From positions 12,772,001-12,836,000 of the forward strand of contig NC_053197.1 of NCBI RefSeq assembly GCF_905163445.1: a DNA stretch of 64,000 nt, written 5' to 3'. The notes under the pieces were generated by a model that saw only the letters and a program-made list of their open reading frames with translations, was not told where the DNA came from and searched no databases. Source of the DNA: Pararge aegeria. Lineage: Eukaryota; Arthropoda; Insecta; Lepidoptera; Nymphalidae. The position numbers and the translations under genes were made by a program. Positions 32,121 to 42,539 of this stretch are shown in pieces; position 1 is the first letter of the stretch; every line of letters starts with the position of its first letter.

Positions 32121-32225
32121 TATAGTAACAATTGATGGGCCAAGCAGATGGCCCACCTGATGGTACCAGGGTAGCAACACTTCACAGGGTATGCATGGAT
32201 TAAGTTCTACAAAGTGCTGCCCTGT
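32121..32225 (+). mobile_element. DNA element left end (hairpin-element family)
   Basis: AACAATTGATGGGCCAAGCAG, ATGGCCCACCTGATGG, then TGCTGCCCTGTGTCATCATG. Same ends as at 5.18-6.06 kb. Confidence 0.5.
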
Positions 32226-32249
32226 GTCATCATGTGCCAGTAATTAGGC

Positions 32250-32480
32250 AGCTAATTGGTGCATTGGGCAGCGACCTTGCTTTCTAAGCCCAAGGCCGTG
32301 GATTCGATTGACACCCTACTTTAAAAATATTTTTTTGATGAACATGACTGTTTTTTCAGTGTCTGGGTGTATTTATGTAAATTATATTCATAAAAATAAT
32401 TATAAGCTTTCTAAGTACCCATAGCACAAGCTACGCTTAATTTGGGGCTAGATAGCGATGTGTATATTGTAGTAATATAA
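32250..32480 (+). mobile_element. SINE family B, diverged
   Basis: TAATTGGTGCATTGGGCAGCG (A box decayed), AGGCCGTGGATTCGATTG, AGTGTCTGGGTGTATTTATG, CCCATAGCACAAGCTACGC, TTTGGGGCTAGATAGCG. Confidence 0.8.
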
Positions 32481-32489
32481 AAAAAAAAC

Positions 32490-33680
32490 TATCAACCACG
32501 TCCTTCAGACGCGAACAAAGCAACAAAGCTGCTTTGCGGCAGAAATAAGCATCGCCTAGTACTTCCCTGTCACAAAAAGCTCTACCTTTATTTTAACCTA
32601 CGATCACTTATAATATTTTACATTACATCACTTGTGATTGTAATCAAGTGTTGCTCTATATTTCATAAAACTAGTGTAGTTAATTAGTACGAAGTCCTTG
32701 TTTAATTGATGCTATCAGCGTCGTAACTTACGACATTGTTACACTGGAATTAATTTAAAGTGTCGGTAAATCAATAATTAATAGTCGTTACTCATTGGTT
32801 TTCTTTAATTGTACAAAACCTTCAATTAATTTTATATAATAGACCTCGTCATAAATATCCTTATTCAAGAAACTTGGCCGGAGGCATGTGGCAAACATTT
32901 TTAAATAAAAGTTTTCAAAATGTTCTGTATTCATATTAAATTAAAACACGCTTTCGGTGATAATATGCTCGGTATGTTAAAATCAATCAGTCCAAAATTC
33001 ATTATTTCAATTTCAATTTAAGTTAAATTAGTAAACCTCGAAAGTATATTTTTTATATAAAATAACCGAAAGGTACGAGACAAAAAAGTGCAGGGTTCTG
33101 TACTTCAGAAGAAAGGTACCACCGAATTTTAGTCAAATCAAGTATGATTTTTTTTTCAATACACCTACAGAACTACAATTTAAATGTGGAGTCATACAGA
33201 TTAATAAACTTTTATTTAGTGTTACTTTACAACAATTATTTTTTTGATTTTTAGCTACCCCACTAGTCCTAGTATAATAGTTCAAACGAAACAGCGTAAT
33301 ACTTAAATACACTGCAGAGCAAAAACCTGTTAAACTTTTAATTTTCCGACGATAAAATTTAAAATTCTAATCAATGAAAAACCTGTAGCGAAAATGTTCG
33401 ACATCGAATACACGATAATATAAAATGCCACAGGGAAGTGGTAAATCTTACTTATATGTCCCTAAAACCATTACACGGTGGCTTGAATGGTTGAAAATGT
33501 AAATAACATAGACGTTTATGTTTTACACGAGTTACGAATCACGGCACTGGCTAGTTAGAAACCAGAAAATAATATTATTTATTATCACACATTGCTTTTG
33601 TGGGAAAAGAAACAGCATGCGTCGCTTTAATTGGATGTTATGATTCAGTTGTCAAAATTTTAGAACCATTATTATCGTCG
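32490..33680. other. Unassigned intergenic stretch
   Basis: AT-rich; no gene, SINE or LINE recognised. Confidence 0.4.
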
Positions 33681-33687
33681 TTATGAA

Positions 33688-33845
33688 CTAAATACCAGTC
33701 CACAACAAGGCACGGAATGGTCTTATGAGAAGGGTTTTATCTGTCGTCTACCACACTGGTCAATTGGACTCATGGAACTCATTATGGACTCTCAAGCAGG
33801 TTTCCTTACGATGTTTTCCTTCACTGATAGAATAATAGTTATATA
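33688..33845 (-). mobile_element. SINE family G, diverged
   Basis: ATACCAGTCCACAACAAGG, CTTATGAGAAGGGTTTTATC, AAGCAGGTTTCCTTACGATG, TTTTCCTTCACTG. Confidence 0.6.
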
Positions 33846-33849
33846 CTAA

Positions 33850-34760
33850 CAGCTAACTACGCAAAACAATGTTCGTAATCCGTAGATGAACTGGTGGTCA
33901 CTGGTGGCCACTAGATCTAAATCAACGAGCCAGTTACTATCTGAAAGTTTTAAATTTTGCTTAGTGCCAAAAGAGCAATTTAACCACGTTTACAATCCCT
34001 TTAGAAATACTGCCAATATGAGGCTGAGCTTGTCTCAGGTTTTCCGCTTTTAATAATATTTATTGCTGTTTAAATATCATGTAATTTTAACGCAATAACT
34101 TTAATTCTAAGGGTGCGTTTGCACTGAAACTAAAATGTGCAAGAAGACATGTAACGAATTATTGGGTGATAATAATACGATTTTCATCACGTTGGTTCTC
34201 ATTACATCGTATTTAGGCTCCTAATCCAAGATATTAAACAAGCGTGTTTTGTCCCACTTTAGCACACTTGAGTTATAAAGTAAGTTAACCGACAGAGTTA
34301 TGTTTTGATGCTAGTTATATGTATGTAGACGAAAGGTTATAAATTTATCTAGTTTTTACATGTTTTTTAAAGCAATTTTTTATTACAATATTACTAGAAT
34401 TAATGAATTTTACCTTTCAATAAAGAGAAAATAAACATTTATTTTATCTAATAGTTAACAAGTACTGTGTTAAAATTACTTTAATAAAATAAAGAAGAAG
34501 AAACAACTGTCACTTATTATTTCTATAATAAAAAGTTGGTGACAACACATACATTTTCCAAACAATGTTGAAAATCGTATGTACATCTATTCTCTCGCCT
34601 CACATACCCAGTGATGTTACCTCGACTGTAAGAATCAACATAGCACACTAGTACCATAATGTACTTTAGTGTTACTACCATCATAATACTACATATTATG
34701 ATATACGCTTATTGATTCCTGTCGGTCTCGGCTCGGTGGTAATTTTTACGATACCCATAA
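33850..34760. other. Unassigned intergenic stretch
   Basis: AT-rich; a possible LINE tail near 34484-34505 (ATAAAATAAAGAAGAAGAAAC). Nothing else seen. Confidence 0.35.
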
Positions 34761-34765
34761 AATAT

Positions 34766-34990
34766 TTACAAACCAAAAAAAAAAAACTTTGTATCAAAAT
34801 TAATCCTAGAGATCACCAGTAGACTTTTTAACACTTTTTGGCAATTCCTTAAAAAAGCTCGAGTCCTCAGTCCCCACGGTCCAAGACTCCAAATTGCACA
34901 AAAATGAAACTGGCTAGCAAGATTTTCATATTTGGGCCTCTTCGCCTGCACGGGTGCAGCCGCGCCCACCATTGATGAGGTCGCCTGAAT
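34766..34990 (-). pseudogene. LINE ORF fragment, related to 49.6-49.9 kb
   Basis: A minus-strand frame reads MVGAAAPVQAKRPKYENLAS, then SLGPWG followed by RAFLRNCQK. The copy at 49.7 kb has KTLGPWGPEARALFKELSKR at the same place. The frame decays before the QRISLAIQRGNA motif seen there. It looks like the end of a LINE polyprotein with the LGPW motif. Confidence 0.6.
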
Positions 34991-35469
34991 GTGTGAGATT
35001 TAAGAATTATCATTTCCAGTTTATAAATAAAGGCTTTCGTTGGCTAAAGTACCTACTTTAGAATGCAGTTTTTTTTGCACTATTGTACAGAATATCGAAA
35101 ATTCAAACCGATTCGAACCGATGGAGTACATTACGTACCTATCGAGCCCTAATAAATAATTGAATTCGTTCGTTATAAATATTCATTACATAATGAGCAA
35201 TTGGTATAATTTGTCTGATATTTCCCAGTGGTCAGATTGGTTGGACTAGTGCTCAATTTAAAAACACTGATCAGCCTTTTTTGGTGATATTTGATATTTT
35301 TACAGCCATACAAGGTAAGGTTGTAAAATTCTGGGTAATAACTTTATTTCACTTGATCTATGAACAAACTTGGTTGATACAAGATGGAAACAAGTCATTG
35401 CTATTTAATTTGTCTTTATGCTTAACTAAATACTTATGTTCGTGTTGAACTACATAAATCTCTAGATTT

Positions 35470-35636
35470 CTACATTACCGGCCCACTACCGGTCTCCTCA
35501 CACAATGAGAAGAGCTTAAGGCTGTAGTTCACCACGTATTGGTGGACTTCACACATCTTTGAGAATAATGGAGATATGAAGGTTTCCTTACGATGTTTTC
35601 CTTCGCCGTTGAAGAAAGTGATATAGGGCACATAAC
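35470..35636 (-). mobile_element. SINE family G, body
   Basis: CCGGCCCACTACCGGTCTCC, ACACAATGAGAAGAGC, GTATTGGTGGACTTCACAC, AAGGTTTCCTTACGATG, CTTCGCCGTTGAAG. Confidence 0.75.
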
Positions 35637-35647
35637 ATAGCTATCAC

Positions 35648-35791
35648 CAGTACCGTGCACTGGGTTTCTTACCAGGGTATGCATACTGCAGGAAAATGGC
35701 ATGAAACGGCAAAAAATCTCCTCCTATACGAGTTATATAAAAATTTTAGGTTAGGCAGTGCTTCTGTGCATGTATGAAGAGCACGCCACTG
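35648..35791. mobile_element. hAT-type MITE with perfect 8-bp target duplication
   Basis: Ends CAGTACCGTGCA and GCACGCCACTG, flanked by GCTATCAC at 35640-35647 and 35792-35799. Internally deleted compared with 18.66 kb (144 against 213 bp). The target is the head end of a SINE G (GCTATCAC is its conserved start, reversed as GTGATAGC). Confidence 0.85.
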
Positions 35792-35855
35792 GCTATCACC
35801 TACTTACTTAACCGACGAATCTTTAAAACTTAAATAATTGAATTATTACTTATTA

Positions 35856-35925
35856 CTAGCTGTGGCCTGAGTTTTTCGTCGGTAACAATTGTTTACTAAT
35901 CCCGTGGGAACCTTTTATTTTTCAG
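35856..35925 (-). mobile_element. Helitron end fragment
   Basis: ACTAGCTGTGGCCTGAGTTTTTCGTCGG: the reversed CTAG end, without the remainder. Confidence 0.45.
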
Positions 35926-35929
35926 CTTT

Positions 35930-36228
35930 TTTTTTCATCTCACCTGGTGGGAAGTGATGATGCATTCTAGGATGGTAGTGGGGTAACCTGTCACGGATTA
36001 TGGTAGTCATACCCCTAATTAGTTCCTACGCGACATCGCACCGGAACACTGAATCGCTTAGCGGGACGTCTTTATCGGTAGGGTGGTAACTAGCCACGGC
36101 CAACGCCTTCCACCAGACCAGAGAAAATTTAGAAATAATAAAGTCCCAAATTGCCCCTGCCGGGAAAAGAACCCGAGACCTCCTATTTAAATTCATAGCG
36201 CTCACCGTTGCGCCACGGAGGTTTTCAA
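35930..36228 (-). mobile_element. SINE family A, full length
   Basis: TCTCACCTGGTGGGAAGTGATGA, GATGGTAGTGGGGTAACCTG, GCGACATCGCACCGGAAC, GGTAGGGTGGTAACTAGCC, GAGAAAATTTAGAAAT, then the reversed head with B box and CGCTCACCGTTGCGCCACGG (A box). About 299 bp; the best reference copy of the family. Confidence 0.9.
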
Positions 36229-36324
36229 TAACATCTGAGGAGGTTCGGGTCAAGATTACCCTCCGTTTTTTTTAAAAATCTCTTAAAAAGGGCCTGAAGG
36301 AAGGATAAAAAGTTTGTGTCATGA

Positions 36325-36505
36325 TGATCATGAATAATTTTCATTGTATGGATGTTTATCTGCATTTTGTATGTATTTATGTACATTATTCTTCAAAATA
36401 TTCATCAGTCATTTTAGTACCCGCCAAACACAAGCTACGCTTACTTTGGGGCTAGATGGCGATGTGTGTATCGACGTAGTACCTATATTTATTCATTTCA
36501 ACGTC
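36325..36505 (+). mobile_element. SINE family B, 3' part
   Basis: TTCATTGTATGGATGTTTAT, AAACACAAGCTACGCTTAC, TTTGGGGCTAGATGGCGATG, TGTGTATCGACGTAGTACC. The head is missing. Confidence 0.8.
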
Positions 36506-36509
36506 ATTA

Positions 36510-37410
36510 AGCAGCGCTCGGCACATTAACGAAAGATATTGTCCAATATGTGCACAGACTTATATATATCCTGACATAATTATTGTGATTGCAAACAAGT
36601 ATTTATTTTAGCCAATCAGGCATTTTTTCCCGTCGCCACGCGGGAGATCTGATACCCATCGAGTAGTCCACGCCGCGCCGTGAAAACTTTATTTATGCGC
36701 ATAAAATAAATCACAAATAAGCCACTTACTGTAGCTACTGTAACTGATAAATAATCGCGTACACCGTCATTAAAATATTTTTTCCGATCCATTTTAAGCT
36801 ATCAATGGACCGCCGTCTAAGAAACACCGTCTATTTTTAACTAACTGAATAAGGAGGAGGTATAAATAATTAAGATGATGATGTCACTGTCTTTAAATGC
36901 ACCAATACAGATATCTTAGAGTTTGCATGATTTTTTTTTTATTACTATCCTTGCTGTACTTGTGCATTTATTGCACCCGCACTCTCAAATATACAGTGCA
37001 CTTCTGAGGTCACTTATAGCGCATCCGAACGGGTATAAACAGATACAATTTATGGTACCATCACCATCATCTAAAGCCATTACCGTATCACCTGAAAACA
37101 GTTTTGTAGATACATTTAAAGGATCTACTGATGGACCTAGTACTCGTTTATTGCTAGGTACTTGCTCGGCATACTCGGTTTGTTAGTTACTCGTACTCGG
37201 CCGAATAATTCGGTTTAAATGGCGGCTAAGTCAGAGGGCTACTGCAAAGTACACAAAGCTACCAGTTTCTCTATTTGATTTAGGTAGGAACTCAATATGA
37301 ACAAGTGTTAATTGTTTCAAAGGTGACTGATTACGCCAAATTGTTATGCCTTCTTAGCCCTGAACTCCAGGGCATGCGTACTTGAATCAAAAGCCCTGTG
37401 CATGCCAAAT
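36510..37410. other. Left flank of the palindromic array
   Basis: No gene. At 37140-37215 ACTCGG-type motifs cluster (ACTCGTACTCGGCCGAATAA), which recur, partly inverted, on the right flank at 37877-37950. A larger element spanning about 37.14-37.96 kb is possible. Confidence 0.4.
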
Positions 37411-37412
37411 CA

Positions 37413-37791
37413 TGGTCGCAAGTGTCTTTTATGCAAGTTTAGTACGCCTCGTACAAAGAAAACAGGTGTTGTTTATGTATGTTTGCAATTTGCATAAAAA
37501 ACACTTGCGACCTGTGTACAAGACGTACTAAGCATACAAAAACGCCACGTTTTTCCTTTATACGACACGTACTAAACTTGGATAAAAGACACTTTCGACT
37601 TGCTTACAAGACGTACTAAACATACATAAACAACACCTGTTTTCTTTGTACGAGGCGTACTAAACTTGCATAAAAGACACTTGCGACCAAAAAATACATA
37701 AACGGCACTTGTTTCCTGTATACGAGACTTACTTAACATACATAAACGACACATGTTTCCTGTATTTGAAACGTACTAAACTTGCATAAAG
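37413..37791. repeat. 44-bp tandem array with an exact 72-bp inverted duplication
   Basis: Units of 44 bp begin at 37490, 37534, 37578, 37622, 37666 (cut to 28), 37694, 37738 and 37782 (cut). They alternate between two subtypes, one starting TTGCATAAAA and one ATACATAAAC, and most end GACGTACTAAAC. To the left, 37413-37484 is the exact reverse complement of 37618-37689 (72 of 72). A transcript would fold into a 72-bp perfect stem with a loop of 133 bases. Confidence 0.95.
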
Positions 37792-37794
37792 CGG

Positions 37795-38715
37795 GAGCAG
37801 AGTGACCGCCCGCTCGCAGCCATGTTCGCCGTGTCTGTTTAAAGCAGTTTTCGCTTCTTTAAGATGTGAAATCCTGAACCGAGTAACTTAGCCGAGTAAT
37901 CAGTTTGGCGACAATGATACCGAGTAAATTTCGGTACTCGGTTACTCAGCGAAACATGTTCGCGGTACATTTCAAATTTTATACTATTATTGGCTCTCCA
38001 CCACTACCCAACGGCGACAATTTAATTTCTTTGAAGATTTTTTAATTTTATAATAATTATATCACTTATTTGCTCTAGAATCTAGAAAATATCACGAAAC
38101 GCATTTCAAGCATAACAACTGTCGACACAATAAGTGTGAAGTATTAACGCATGAGTCTGTCTATCTGTTCCAATCTTACGCCACAATGAGCACTTATCGC
38201 TGTTAGATCTCATACATGTGATTAGAGAGTATATAATTGTTTCGACATAGCTTTTACGCTAAGTGCACAATCACCTAAAAACTTATTGAAGGTTGCTTTA
38301 AGGTTATGTACTTAGAGCCTTAGGATAGGAGCTGGTAGAATAATTTCAACCGCTTTTTTCCCCCCCGAAATGTGGATGCCCTGTTGTTGTTATCACATGG
38401 TATGTAACTGATAGCCACCATAAGGGCACAGTAACAGGCTTGACCAGGGAAGTTGCAGGCAAGCCCGAAGCTCGAAGGCAACACAAGGAGTTGAGAGAAC
38501 CCCATGTATCGGAAATATCGGGGACGGACTAGAGTTTAGTCCATTCCACAAATGAGCTCGTCTTACCCGGCGAAGACTGTGCAAATATTACATCTATGTT
38601 TCCTGCTTGGGATGTATTGCGGCCATCATGAGGACGCTATGAAATCGAGATATTTTATATAGATATGTTTACTATTTATTTATTTTTTTTTTCTTTTATT
38701 TAAATTTCTTTCTTA
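37795..38715. other. Right flank of the array, unassigned
   Basis: 37800-37850 is GC-rich (GGGAGCAGAGTGACCGCCCG); ACTCGG motifs at 37877-37950; 38390-38640 is of mixed composition (CAGGGAAGTTGCAGGCAAGC) without a recognisable gene. Confidence 0.35.
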
Positions 38716-38719
38716 AATT

Positions 38720-38937
38720 TACTCGGGCGTCGCGGTTGTTTGCTCAGTCGGATACTGGTGCAGACTGAAAATCAGCGCTGAGCATTGTTGCTAATGCACA
38801 GCATAAGGCTGAGTTTGCGGCCATTTGCCATATTGTTAATATTAATGGATGATTCTTTTAGTTATTAATCTTGTATTAGCAATAGTGTATGGCAATAAAG
38901 GATTTTTATTATTATTATTATTATTATTACTATTTCC
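38720..38937 (+). mobile_element. LINE 3' end with (ATT)n tail
   Basis: GGGCGTCGCGGTTGTTTGC, ATCAGCGCTGAGCATTGTTG, GCGGCCATTTGCCATATTG, then GTATGGCAATAAAGGATTTT and eight or more ATT units. Confidence 0.65.
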
Positions 38938-38939
38938 GT

Positions 38940-39545
38940 ATACACAACGTGTATAGGAAAACCGAAAAAATACTTCAGAGGCTTTAGAGGAACATAATAT
39001 ACTGCCTCTAAGACTTATCTGTGAAACCGAAAACCGAAAGTTATTGAGTAAACCTCTGCTATAGTTTTAACTGAAAGAAATGAGATACAGCTCTAACATC
39101 ACATGCAAAATTAAAATCATGTGACTCCTGTCTCTTTATTTAGTACTCGTCGCGTAACGTAGGTACCTACTATGGGCGTGTCGGTCTTTTATCTTCAATA
39201 GGGTTGCCATAAGTGAACGCTTAGAATATTTTGCTTTCGTTTGTATGGAAAAATAAATATGCTTCTTTTGATTTAATATTGTTACAGGGCGAATCCTTAT
39301 GATTTATTTCGAAAATTATTTCGTAATTCCGTTACACGTTGTATACCGTAATCTCTGATTATCCATATGCTTTCCACCAGCTATTCAACAGCATCGCAAC
39401 ATTGCATCAACTTTTAAAATTAACTTAACATTGTGTTTATAATAAGTGTGAAGCACTTCGTACGCTGCGCCAAATCAAAGCTTTACGAGTGTTAATAACT
39501 TGATACAACGTAAACTGAAAGTCATCATTTCTTAATTATATTTAC
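38940..39545. other. Unassigned intergenic stretch
   Basis: AT-rich, no gene or repeat recognised. Confidence 0.35.
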
Positions 39546-39549
39546 GTTT

Positions 39550-39861
39550 ATCTTGTATATATAATATCTTAATATATATAAATCTCCTGTCACGATGTTT
39601 GTCCGCGATGGACTCCTAAACTACTTAACCGATTTTAAATTAAATTGGCACACCGTGAGCAGTCTGGTCCAACTTAAGAGATAGGATAGCTTAGATCTTT
39701 AATTATAGTCGCAATTTTATTTTATTGCAAATTATTTGTCTTTAATTAAATTACAGTCACATGTTATACATATATATACTACTATACTCATTTAAGGCTT
39801 AACGATACTGAATACTTTAAAAACAAAATCAAACGCAGACGAAGTCGCGGGCAACAGCTAG
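39550..39861 (+). mobile_element. Helitron, near full length
   Basis: Body AAATCTCCTGTCACGATG, GATGGACTCCTAAACTAC, TTGGCACACCGTGAGCAG, ATAGGATAGCTTAG and the 3' end GACGAAGTCGCGGGCAACAG then CTAG|T. Left edge estimated. Non-autonomous. Confidence 0.7.
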
Positions 39862-39871
39862 TAATATATAT

Positions 39872-40160
39872 AATATACTACGACAATACACACATCGCCA
39901 TCTAGCCCCAAAGTACAAGCTACGCTTACTTTGGGGCTAGATGGCGATGTGTGTATTGTCGTTATGTATTGTTATGTGTAGATAGCTGATGAAATTTTTT
40001 TATGAATATAATACATATAAATACTTATAACATACAGATAAACACCCAGACACTGAAAAACATTCATGTTCATCACACAAACATTTTCCAGTTGTGGGAA
40101 TCGAACCCACGACCTTGGACTCTGAAAGGTTCGTTGCCCACTGCGCCACTCGGCCGTCCA
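39872..40160 (-). mobile_element. SINE family B with a 36-bp fold-back at its 3' end
   Basis: Arms 39880-39915 and 39927-39962 are perfectly complementary (36 of 36) around an 11-base loop. Both arms are the family's own 3' segment (CATCGCCATCTAGCCCCAAAG). The rest continues normally: ACACCCAGACACTGAAAAAC, GGGAATCGAACCCACGACC and CACTGCGCCACTCGGCCGTC. Confidence 0.9.
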
Positions 40161-40164
40161 ATAT

Positions 40165-40555
40165 AATAATATATAATATATATTAATATCAACATTCTAC
40201 ATGATACGCAATTGATATGATATCAACTGTTATATTTACACGATTCACTGTTTGATTGAAGAGGTTATTTAATCTTGCAGTAACATTATTTAAGATCACC
40301 CATTATCAAAGCACCAAAGGACTCACCAATGCATTGCCGGCTCGTAAAGAATTTGTTGTTCGCCACTTGAGCAACCCTAAATCTGGGTTTTGATTTAAAA
40401 TACTAGATGGGCGACTGTTCCACAATAATCAAGTGTTTGGTGTTGAGAATATAACTAATTTTTATATATTTATATATATTATGTATATTTTATATTTATA
40501 TAATAAGTACGTATATTTATTTAAATTATATATTTATTTGTATCTTTACATTTTG
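40165..40555. other. AT-rich stretch
   Basis: Contains GCACCAAAGGACTCACC and CATTGCCGGCTCGTAAAG, then (TATATTT)-like low complexity at 40455-40560. No gene seen. Confidence 0.4.
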
Positions 40556-40559
40556 GTAT

Positions 40560-40757
40560 TTATATATATCTATCAACACTCTTGGTACTATCCCGTCCTC
40601 TTGCTGTAAGTCCTATCTACAAAAGTTGCCTGTAAGAGATTGCTTGTAGCAATAAGGCCGCCTTTGCATGTCTACATTATGTACTGTATACTCCTTACTG
40701 TTTCTTTTCCTGTATGTTATACGTGCAATAAAGTGTTTCTTCTTCTTCTTCTTCTAA
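40560..40757 (+). mobile_element. LINE 3' end with (CTT)n tail and intact hairpin
   Basis: GTTGCCTGTAAGAG, stem ATTGCT/AGCAAT (40639-40653), AAGGCCGCCTTTGCATG, then GCAATAAAGTGTTTCTTCTT and several CTT units. Confidence 0.7.
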
Positions 40758-40799
40758 TTGGATCATTGGTATCACAGTACTGCATATTTATTTATTTTA

Positions 40800-41028
40800 C
40801 ATTTTTGAAGCCGTGTGGTGACGGCAGATTAAAATACAGTTGTCACCTCCGATCCTCTTCTCGCGGATGTCGTACGAGGCGACTTAGGGAATATATCGGA
40901 TAACGCTACCACTACCGTCTACTGCGATCACCAACCCGTCTGCACAGTGTGGTGAGTATGGTCAGACCCTACCATTGCGAGAGGCCTCTCGCAGTGGACA
41001 GTTATAAGCTATTGATGATATTTTATTT
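40800..41028 (+). mobile_element. RTE-like LINE 3' end (family H)
   Basis: GTGTGGTGACGGCAGATTAA, TCGTACGAGGCGACTTAGGG, CTACTGCGATCACCAACCCG, CTCGCAGTGGACAG, AGCTATTGATGATA. Fullest copy of this tail. Confidence 0.75.
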
Positions 41029-41029
41029 T

Positions 41030-42080
41030 AAGTCAAGCATTATTTACCCATGAAAAATAAGGTCAAGTGAGTGCTGTCTTCCTTGCGCTCTGATTCCTTT
41101 GCATCTTTCTTTCGTACACCAATTTACCGCAAAAATTACAGTCCTCATTCGAAATAAAAATCTTAAATAACTTAATATAACTTGGCGCATACATATTTTT
41201 TTTGGTAATTTTCCTCGTAATTATAATTCTTAATTAAATTAGTAGTATCCTGAATCATCAGTTCCCGTAGGATTTAAAAATAAACCTTGGTTACTTAAGC
41301 ATGGCTTAACAGCCTGAGCGATCTTGTTGAAATTATGCATACACATAGCTTAGTGGGAGCTCTAGAGCAATCTGGAAGGCATACGTAAAAGCATTTCCTA
41401 GATAGAAAAAAAAGGGGGGACCTTAGTGACCAACATAAGAATGATTTCATTCCAAGAAAACAGACGTGTACTTAAAAAAAAAACTGAAACAAGCGTGGAT
41501 AAAGTCACGAGCAACAGTTTCGTTTATATTAAAGAAGATATGCATCATGCTGATATTGTAGTAGCTGGCATTAATAGCCTCGAAATCGAAGATGGACAAA
41601 AAATGAGCCGCATGACACAAAATCGCATCGCGGTATTACAGTCCAAATCGGTCCACGAGCCATAAACAGTGAACGAAATGTGAGAAGTCTTCGTAATTTA
41701 CGATTGTGATAATGTTAAGGAGTGGAAAAACTATACGAGAATCGGTTAAGTGTAAGTCTGGTTCCCATAACGCCATAATAATAAAAAGCATGTTGAAATC
41801 TGTTCAATAATAAAAGCTTAGATTGAAAAGCATGAAAGCTTTTTTATTGTTGTGTAAATCAAGCTCGATGGGTATATTTTAGTGATTTTGCACTGATTTT
41901 GGTATCTGTAAAGTGAGTAAACAAGCGAACGGCTGTCTCACTTTATGTTATGTGATTCCAGAAGAATATGAACAGCCACAGAGGTATTGCCAATGTCCTT
42001 GTTTATGCACTACTATAATAAACCCGTAGTGAAACTTTTTGGAATCACCCCAGATGGATATTAGTATACTTAGTTAACTT
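41030..42080. other. Unassigned stretch with Helitron trace
   Basis: Near 41478-41520, AACTGAAACAAGCGTGGATAAAG and TCACGAGCAACAG resemble a decayed Helitron 3' end. The rest, including a GAAAGCTTTTTTATTG segment near 41835, is unassigned. Confidence 0.35.
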
Positions 42081-42086
42081 GTATTA

Positions 42087-42290
42087 AATTCAAATTCAAA
42101 AATGTTTTTTTTTTCATGTAGATGTTTTCACAGGCCCTTATAATCGTTACATGTTAGCACTAATGTTATGTGATGGTGATAACTGCATTCGTTAACTTAA
42201 AACTAAAGCTAGGAGGGTTCCAAACGCGCCTTGGTCTGAGAAGAGCCCACAACAAACCAGGTTTTTTTTTGTTATCGGCATCACAGTCGA
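42087..42290 (-). mobile_element. LINE family C 3' end
   Basis: Reversed tail AAATTCAAATTCAAAAATG, CACAGGCCCTTATAATCG, AACTAAAGCTAGGAGGG, TTCCAAACGCGCCTTGGTC, GCCCACAACAAACC. Confidence 0.8.
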
Positions 42291-42425
42291 GTTAATGTTT
42301 AGCTATGAAGATAGGCCAATATACCCAGGTTTTTATCATACATGAAATCCTTAATATTAAAATAGGATTTTTATATAAGCTTACGTTTTATATAAACTTT
42401 TAACTTATTGAGAGACATTTAAAGG

Positions 42426-42472
42426 ATCTGGTTATTTTTTATAAAATGATATTTTATAAAAAATAACCAGAT
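42426..42472. repeat. Perfect 22-bp hairpin
   Basis: Arms 42426-42447 and 42451-42472 pair at every position around the loop GAT. The end of the arm, AATAACCAGAT, is then repeated. Confidence 0.9.
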
Positions 42473-42530
42473 GGAATCCACTATAACCAGATAACAAATA
42501 ACCAGATGAAATCAATAACCGGATGAAATC
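42461..42530. repeat. Short tandem repeat, AATAACCAGATGAAATC-type
   Basis: AATAACCAGATGGAATCC, TATAACCAGATAAC, AATAACCAGATGAAATC, AATAACCGGATGAAATCC stand in series directly downstream of the hairpin. Confidence 0.75.
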
Positions 42531-42539
42531 CAATATTAG

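Noticed and set aside
37490..37790. CRISPR-like regular array
   Set aside because: The 44-bp units are contiguous with no spacers, and the genome is animal; it is a tandem repeat.
41426..41665. 79-codon plus-strand frame
   Set aside because: It spans a decayed Helitron end and has no domain features.
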